Under the pieces are notes generated by a model. It was not told the origin of the DNA, ran no database searches, and saw nothing but the letters and a program-made list of their open reading frames with translations. This document shows positions 1-7,200 of a stretch of DNA of 9,684 nt, in pieces. Positions within the stretch are counted from its first letter, which is position 1. Each line of letters starts with the position of its first letter. The stretch is from JBOFGK01 sp051649085 (GTDB taxonomy: Bacteria; Bacillota_I; Bacilli_A; UBA3375): positions 1 to 9,684 of the forward strand of contig JBOFGK010000062.1 in NCBI GenBank assembly GCA_051649085.1. Reading direction: 5' to 3'. The translations under genes were made by a program, and so were the position numbers.

Positions 1-1205
1 AAGAAGAAAGTATCGACAGTGATAAGTTAGCCCAAATAATTAATGATAATGAGATTAATGTTATCCAAACGACACCTTCAAGATACAAATTGTTACTAGA
101 AAATCCAAGCTTCAAACAAGCATTAAACAAGATAGATGTTCTAATAACTGGTGGTGAAGAATTACCTCAGCAACTAGCTGAAGATTTATTAGTTAATACA
201 AATATTGATATTTATAATGCCTATGGACCGACAGAAACTACAATTTGGTCAACAATTTCGAAAATTGAAAATAGTCAAGAAATAACAATTGGAAAACCGA
301 TTGCAAATACTGAAATATATATTTTAGATAATTACGATAAGTTAGTTCCAATTGGGAGTATTGGAGAATTAGCAATTGCCGGTGCTGGAGTTTCAAGAGG
401 ATATAAAAATTCAGAACAACTTACACAAGAAAGTTTTATAAAAAATCCGTTTGGTGAAGGAATGTTGTACAAAACAGGTGATTTAGCAAAATGGAATAAA
501 AATGGAGAGTTAATCTATAAAGGTAGAAAAGACAACCAAATAAAACTTAGAGGGCATCGAATTGAAGTCCAAGAAATTGAAGCTAAGCTAAAAGTTAATG
601 ACCAGATTTCAGAAGCAGTTGTTTTAGTAAAAGAAATCAATAATAATAGTACACTTGTAGCTTATCTTGCAACAGATACTGAGATAGCAGAAATTGACTT
701 AAAGACTGAACTAAGAAGAGTATTACCAGAATATATGATTCCAAGTATTTTTGTCAAATTAACAGATATTCCGTTAACAGCTAATGGTAAAATTGATCGA
801 AAAAAATTACTAGAGTTAAAAATTAATAAAGTCGAAATATATGTTGCACCAACAACCGCTAATGAAATATTATTAGTAAACATGCTTGAAGAAATTTTAG
901 AGATTTCAAAAATTAGTATTACAGATGATTTCTTTGCAATCGGTGGAGATTCGATAAAGGCAATTCAAATGACAACAAAATTAAGAAGTTTAGGCTATAA
1001 AATTAGTATAAATGAAATAATGGGATCAGCAATATTAAAAGATATTGCAAGTAAAATAACTTATAAAGCAGTAGATGATACTACCAACGATAGTTCAGAA
1101 TTTGAAAATAAAGATGTGCTTGATACAGAAACGGAAACATTGTTCAATTTAGAAGATCAAGGGTTACAACAAGATGATTTAGATGAGTTAGACGATTTGT
1201 TCTAA
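1..1205 (+). CDS. Nonribosomal peptide synthetase, C-terminal part (A-T), 5' end outside window
   Basis: This is the 3' end of an NRPS gene. The frame is open from base 3, giving 400 visible residues, and ends at TAA 1203-1205 followed directly by in-frame TAG. A TTG at 90 is internal, because A-domain sequence continues upstream of it to the window edge. In order (visible residue numbers) it has NAYGPTE (72-78), the GEL...SRGY motif (about 121-134), YKTGD (156-160), a GRKDNQIKLRGHRIE motif (about 174-188), an NGK lysine near 262, then a carrier domain with GGDS near 314-317. All catalytic motifs that fall inside the window are intact. A roughly 46-residue acidic tail follows, with no thioesterase, reductase or epimerase. 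The protein would activate an amino acid as an adenylate, load it on its own phosphopantetheine arm and pass it to the next protein. Its gene is 13 bases upstream of the next synthetase gene, so the two almost certainly share an operon. The domains before the window are unknown. Confidence 0.95.
   Translation, partial: EESIDSDKLAQIINDNEINVIQTTPSRYKLLLENPSFKQALNKIDVLITGGEELPQQLAEDLLVNTNIDIYNAYGPTETTIWSTISKIENSQEITIGKPIANTEIYILDNYDKLVPIGSIGELAIAGAGVSRGYKNSEQLTQESFIKNPFGEGMLYKTGDLAKWNKNGELIYKGRKDNQIKLRGHRIEVQEIEAKLKVNDQISEAVVLVKEINNNSTLVAYLATDTEIAEIDLKTELRRVLPEYMIPSIFVKLTDIPLTANGKIDRKKLLELKINKVEIYVAPTTANEILLVNMLEEILEISKISITDDFFAIGGDSIKAIQMTTKLRSLGYKISINEIMGSAILKDIASKITYKAVDDTTNDSSEFENKDVLDTETETLFNLEDQGLQQDDLDELDDLF
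3..824 (+). other. Adenylation domain, C-terminal two thirds (glycine-like pocket, tentative)
   Basis: The domain is cut between core motifs A4 and A5. Aligned by eye to the GrsA phenylalanine domain, the visible pocket positions are Gln278 (in NVIQTTPS), Ile299 and Gly301 (in LITGGEE), Ala322 (in NAYGPTE), Ile330 and Trp331 (TIW), and Lys517 (in TANGK). Positions 235, 236 and 239 lie upstream of the window. From memory, Gln-x-Gly-x-Ile-Trp-Lys resembles the known glycine code DILQLGLIWK. That makes glycine the best guess, but with three of ten positions unseen it is only a guess. The domain differs in several motifs from the two A domains of the next gene (for example VPIGSIGEL here against LCGxGMIGE there), so it belongs to another A-domain lineage. 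Confidence 0.85.
846..1064 (+). other. Peptidyl carrier (T/PCP) domain with epimerase-type signature
   Basis: The core is DDFFAIGGDSIKAIQM. The serine at codon 951-953 would carry the 4'-phosphopantetheine arm. Carriers that feed a condensation domain usually read GGHSL, while GGDSIKAI is the form known from carriers that precede an epimerization domain. No E domain follows here; the protein ends about 46 residues later. The signature is a tendency rather than a rule, and initiation or terminal modules may deviate. Confidence 0.93.
1065..1202 (+). other. Acidic C-terminal tail, possible docking segment
   Basis: About 46 residues follow the carrier fold. They are rich in Asp and Glu and end in QQDDLDELDDLF, an alternating acidic/hydrophobic pattern that could form a short amphipathic helix. 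NRPS proteins that pass intermediates between chains often end in short linear or communication-mediating segments that bind the N-terminus of the next protein. The next protein begins only about 11 residues before its first condensation motif, so it has no separate beta-hairpin docking domain, and any partner surface would lie on C1 itself. The docking role is inferred from position and composition; no specific family was matched. Confidence 0.5.
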
Positions 1206-1207
1206 TA

Positions 1208-1212
1208 GGGAG
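1208..1212 (+). promoter_or_regulatory. Shine-Dalgarno site for the second NRPS gene
   Basis: GGGAG lies six bases before the ATG at 1219 and overlaps the second of two tandem stop codons (TAA 1203-1205, TAG 1206-1208) of the upstream gene. This fixes the start at 1219: the next in-frame ATG (1273) would cut through the first condensation motif. The 13-base gap leaves no room for a promoter or terminator, so the two genes are probably co-transcribed and translationally coupled. Confidence 0.8.
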
Positions 1213-1218
1213 TAGAAG

Positions 1219-4200
1219 ATGAAAAATAAAAATATAAAAGAAATTCATGGGCTAACTGCTCTTCAAGAGAGTATGCTATTTCAAAATTTAATTGAAACTA
1301 ATGAAGGACAATATGTCCTTCAGTTTCACTTTGAAATGCTTGGTGAAATCGAAATGGAATTATTTGAAAAAGCCTTTAATTTGTTAACAGAAAAATATGA
1401 GATTCTTAAATCTAATATTGTTGTATTGAAAAAAAAAGGTAAACCACTTACGGTGACTCAAAAAGTTAAACCGTTGGAATTTGTAACTAAGGATTTTACA
1501 GATTTAGACAATTTAGCTGCCAAAGATGTAATCAATGAATGTAAAAAAGAAGATATCAAAAGAGGTTTTAAATTAGAGACTGACAGTCTAATAAGGGGAA
1601 CATTATTTAAATTATCGAATAATGAGTATAACTTGATAATATCGATGCACCATGTTGTAGTAGATGGATGGAGTACGTCACTAATTGCTAGAGATTTAAT
1701 CAAATATTATAGCATTTTATTGAAAAGTGATCTTGAGACTGCAATGTATATTATTAATGAAGAAAAAGCAAATACCCTTTCATTTAAAGAATATATTGAT
1801 TGGTACACAAAACAAGAAAAAAATGAAGCTACAAATTATTGGAAAAATCTATTAGAAGATTACGAAGAAGTTGCAAGAATGGATGCTTTAGAACTAAAAG
1901 AGCAAAACACTAATGACAAAAATTCGTATGAAAAAGTAATAAAATTAGATAGTGAAATTCATAATAAAATCAAACAAAATTTAGCTGATAAAGCAATTAC
2001 TGTAAGTATGTTTTTTGAAACGGTTTTAGGGATACTTATCCAAAAATATAATAACACTTCTGATGTTGTCCTTGGAAAAATAGTTTCAGGTAGAGATGTA
2101 GATTTAGCTGGAATAGAAGCTGCAGTTGGTTTATTTATTAATACAATTCCCACAAGAATTACTGCAAACACTACTGAAACAATCACAACTTTATTACAAA
2201 AAACTAAAACTCAATTTTTAGAAGGAACAAATTATCATCTAAGTTCATTAGCAGATATTCAAAATGAAGTAAATCATAGTAAACTATTTGATATGATTTT
2301 TGTCTTCGAAAACTATCTAGTTGAAAAAGATTCATTAGATGGATTTGAAGATTTAAATATTAAATTAGTCGATAGTAGTGAAACTAATAATTATCCATTA
2401 GCACTTATTGTCGGAATTATTAATGATGAAATTACGATAAAACTAAGTTATGATAATGAAGTTTATGATGAAAATGAAATTGAAAGATTCTTAAATAATT
2501 ATAAACATATAATTATCAATTCTATCGAGAATTTAGAAGGAACAGTAGAAGCGTTAGATTTTTGTAGTTTAGAAGATAAAGAGCTTATTATTAATACTTT
2601 CAATAAACAAGAAAATTATACTAATAAAAAAACATTTGTTGATTTGTTCGAAGACCAAGTAAAAACTATGCCAAATAAGGTTGCGTTAGTTGACAAAGAT
2701 AAATCATTAACATATACAGAATTAAATGAATTAGCAAATAAATTAGCGCAAACACTAATCAAAAATGACATAAAAAAAGGTGAAACAATTGCATTAGTTT
2801 TAGATCGAAGCTTTGAGATGATCATTTCCATAATTGCTACAATGAAATCAGGTGCTGCATATCTACCAATATCACCTGACTTACCTGCGCAAAGAATTAA
2901 GTATATAATGGAAGATTCTAATGCAAGACTTTTACTAACTGATAAGTCAGTAGCTATCGATGAGCGAATCTTAGTAATAAATCCATATGATAAAAACAAT
3001 TATATTGGTAGTTGTGAAAATTTAAAGATTGCAATTGAAATAAATGATTTAGCGTATATTATATATACATCAGGTACGACAGGTGAGCCTAAAGGGGTTG
3101 AACTTGAGCACAAGGGAATATATAACTTAATGGAATCATATATAAACGATTTTGAAATAAAATCGACTGATAAAGTATTGCAATTTGCAAGTTATACATT
3201 TGATGCTTCAGTTTCTGAAATAATTATGTCGTTATTAATTGGTGGAGAATTACACTTAATAAGTGAAAGTGAGATCAAAGACATTAATTATTTAGAAAAA
3301 TATATAAATGAAAAAATCACAGTTGTAACATTACCACCAGCCGTTGCTTCACAAATTACAATTAGTGGCATGAACTTAGTATTAACAGCTGGTTCGGAAT
3401 TTAATGTAGATATTCTAACTAGATTTACGAACGTCAAGAAATTAGTCAATGCCTATGGACCGACTGAGTCAACAGTTGGAGTAACATATTTTGAAGTAAC
3501 TAATAAACAAAAAGCGAAAAAAATCTCTATTGGAAAACCAATCAATAATACCCAAATATACATTTTAAATGAAGAAAAACTTTGTGGTATCGGAATGATT
3601 GGGGAACTTCATATTGGAGGAATTGGACTTGCAAGAGGATACAAAAATAATCAAGAACTTACTGATTCGAAGTTTGTCCAAAATATTTTTGGTGAAGGAA
3701 AAATTTATAAAACAGGTGATTTAGCTAGATGGCTACCAACTGGAAATATTGAATATTTAGGTAGAATTGATGATCAAGTAAAAATCAGAGGATTTAGAAT
3801 TGAAATCGGAGAAATTGATAATGCAATTAGAGCGATTAAAGGGATTCAAAGTGTTGCAACAGTCGTATCCAATGTCGATGGTGAAAAAACACTTTGTACT
3901 TATTATGTTGCTACTGAAAAGCTCACAACTTCTGAAATAAGAGCACATTTAGTTACTGCTTTACCTGATTATATGATTCCTCAGTATATAATGCAAATAG
4001 CTGAAATTCCATTAACAAGAAATGGAAAATTAGCTAAAAAAAATCTACCAATAATCGAAAAAATAAGCCAAAATGAATATATTGAGCCACGTACTGAACA
4101 AGAGCAAAAAATTGCTGAAGTTTTTGCAGAAATATTGAACGTTGAAAAAATCGGAATCGATGATAACTTCTTTGAACTTGGTGGACATTCATTAAAAGCA

Positions 4201-7200
4201 ACAAAACTTGCTAATAGAATTGAAGCTGAAACAGGAAATAAAATCGCGATAAAAGATATATTTACGATGCCAACAGTTAGACTTTTAAGTGAAAGCATTT
4301 TAACGACAAAGGAATATGTTGGAATAACAAGTGTCGAAGACAGAGAATTTTTTGAGTTATCACCAACTCAAAGAAGAATGTATTTAATAAATTCTATCGA
4401 CAAAACTTCTTTAGCTTATAACATGCCATTAGTTTTAGAAATTACCGGTAATGTAAACATCAATCAGATAGAAGAGTCATTTAAACAGTTAATTAATCGA
4501 CATGATGCCTTTAGAACTGTTTTTGAAGAAAAAGATAATACATTAGTTCAAAAAATTTTACCAAATGTCCCGTTTAAAGTCCAATCTGAAATACTTGAAA
4601 CTGAAACTATAAATATCGATGCAAAAATTCATGTGATTATCAAGGAATTTGTTGTGCCATTTGATTTAAGTAGTGCTCCGCTTTTACGAGTGAAAATTGT
4701 CGAGCTGGGACTTAAAAAATATTTATTAATGGATATGCACCATATAATCTCGGATGGAATGTCAATGAGCATTATAATTAGCGAATTTATGAAAATTTAT
4801 AGTGGCGAAGAATTAGCTCCACTTGAATTACAATATAAAGATTATAGTGAATGGCTGAAGTCAAGAGACTTATCAGCGCAAAAACAGTATTGGTTAGATA
4901 CTTTAGAAGAAGTAGAAATATTAGATTTACCGCTTGATTTTAAACGACCGAAAGTTAAGAGTAATAGGGGAAGTACATTTAGTATTGATTTAAATGAAGA
5001 GAGTGTAAGCGCACTAGAAGTGCTGTCAAGAAAGACAGGTACAACTGATTTCATGATCTTACTTTCAACGCTTTTGATAACACTTAATAAATTTAGTAAT
5101 CAAAAAAATATTGTCGTTGGGACGGCAATTTCTGGTAGAACAAGTAGAGAAACTGAAAATATGCTTGGTAGTTTTGTCAATACATTGGCATTAAAAGCAA
5201 TGGTTGAAGGCGATAAACAGTATGTAGAATTTTTAGAGGATGTAAAAAATGTCGCACTTAAAGCTTATGAAAATCAAGAATATCCATTTGAAGATTTAGT
5301 AGAATCATTAGATATAATTAGAGATATTTCGAGAAATCCACTTTTTGATGTGATGTTTACATTGCAAAATAATGAAAACATTGAAATTAATATTGATGAT
5401 GTAAGTTTTAAAAGTCTTCAGTTTGAAGACAATACTTCGAAGTTTGACATTTCAATAACTGCCGCAAAAGTTGCAGGAAAATACGAAATTCAGTGCCAAT
5501 ACTGTCCAGATTTATTTACAGCTGATACAATTAAATCAATCTTAAATACATATTCAGAAATCTTGAATGTGGTAATTAACGATAATAATATTTTAATTGA
5601 TAATATTGATCCACTTCTTGCTGATGAAAAAAAGAAACTATTAACTACTTTCAATAGTCAACAACAAGAATATATTCCAAGTACATTTGTCGAAATGTTT
5701 GAAGAGATAGTTGCTAAATTTCCTGAAAACAAAGCAGTAATTTTTGAAAATGAAGCAATGACTTATGCAGAACTAAACATCAAAGCAAACCAACTAGCTA
5801 AAAAATTACGAGCACATGATATCAAAGTAAACGACGTAGTTTCAATTGTCTTAGATCGAAGTTTTGAAATGATAATCGCGATGATTGCGACAATGAAAGC
5901 AGGGGCTGCCTATTTACCAATTTCTGATGAATTACCAAAAGATCGATTAGACTATATTTTAAAAGATTCAGAAACAAAAATCTTAATTGCTAATCAAAAC
6001 AGCACTAGTTTAGATCAAATAGTGTGGATTGATGTAAATGATCAAGCAAATTATGTAGGAACAGGTGAAAACTTAAACAGAGTCAATAAAGTAAATGACT
6101 TAGCGTATGTAATATATACATCAGGTACAACTGGTAATCCAAAAGGGGTTGAGATCGAGCACTTTGGGATCAAAAATTTAAGAGATGTCTTCATTAACGA
6201 TTTTGGAATCGATAATAATGATAAAATTTTACAATTTGCCAATTATACATTTGATGCCTCAGTTTTAGAAATAATTCAGTCATTATTAATAGGTGGGCAG
6301 TTACATTTAATCCAAAAAGACAATACGTATAATGTCGAATATTTAGAAAATTATATTTCTGATAAAATAACGGTAGCATTATTGCCACCAATTTTGTCGA
6401 CGCAAATGAACATAAATAATATGAAAATATTGTTTAGTGGTGGATCAGAATTTAAACTAGAAATTTTAAATAATTGTAATAACGTTGAAAAAATTATTAA
6501 TGCCTATGGTCCAACTGAAACGACAATTGTCGCTTCATATTACGATGTTACTAATCATAAGGCAGATAATAAAGTTCCGATTGGAAGCCAAATCAATAAT
6601 TTTTGTGTATACATATGTAGAGACAATATGTTATGTGGTACCGGGATGATTGGTGAAATATATGTTGGTGGAGTCGGTCTAGCAAGAGGTTATCGAAACC
6701 ACGAGGAATTAACAAATGAAAAATTTATTGATAATCCATTTGGAACAGGAAGACTGTATAAAACTGGTGATTTAGGAAGAATACTTCGTGATGGAAGTAT
6801 TGAATATTTAGGTCGAACGGATAGTCAAGTAAAAATAAGAGGATTTAGAATAGAGCTTGCGGAAATCGAAAATGTAATAAAAGCTGTAAGTGGAGTAGAT
6901 GATGCAGTTGTAATCGTTAGAGAAAAAGCTAATCAAAAAGATCTCAATGCCTACTTTGTTTCGAGTGCTAATGTATCAATAAATACTGTAAAAGAGGAAA
7001 TAGCAAAAACGCTTCCTGAATACATGGTACCACAATATATTATGCAAATCGAGCAAATACCATCTAATAGAAGTGGAAAACTTGATGAAAAAGCCTTACC
7101 AATTATAAATACTAAAGTAGATACTAAGTATGCAGCACCTAGAAATGAATGTGAAACTATCTTAGTACAAGTATTTGCGGACATTTTAGATATAAATAAT

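Noticed and set aside
90..1205. A complete 371-residue gene starting at TTG 90
   Set aside because: The same frame is open back to base 3 and encodes preceding A-domain sequence (NVIQTTPSRY), so the gene starts outside the window.
1206..1218. Promoter or terminator between the two genes
   Set aside because: The gap is 13 bases and filled by the second stop codon and Shine-Dalgarno site; no hairpin or promoter fits.
1219..1254. N-terminal beta-hairpin docking domain on the second protein
   Set aside because: Only about 11 residues precede the first condensation motif, too short for the roughly 60-residue fold.
1243..2574. C1 as a dual condensation/epimerization domain, which would supply the missing epimerase
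   Set aside because: The extra N-terminal HH-type motif known from dual domains is not visible; C1 has only the usual HHVVVDG site.
2616..2999. Minus-strand open frame of 127 codons, and the other minus-strand frames of 63-105 codons
   Set aside because: All lie opposite intact NRPS domains, have no recognisable motifs, and are expected as shadows in AT-rich coding DNA.
6194..6391. Plus-strand 65-codon frame
   Set aside because: It is out of frame inside A2, which is fully coding there.
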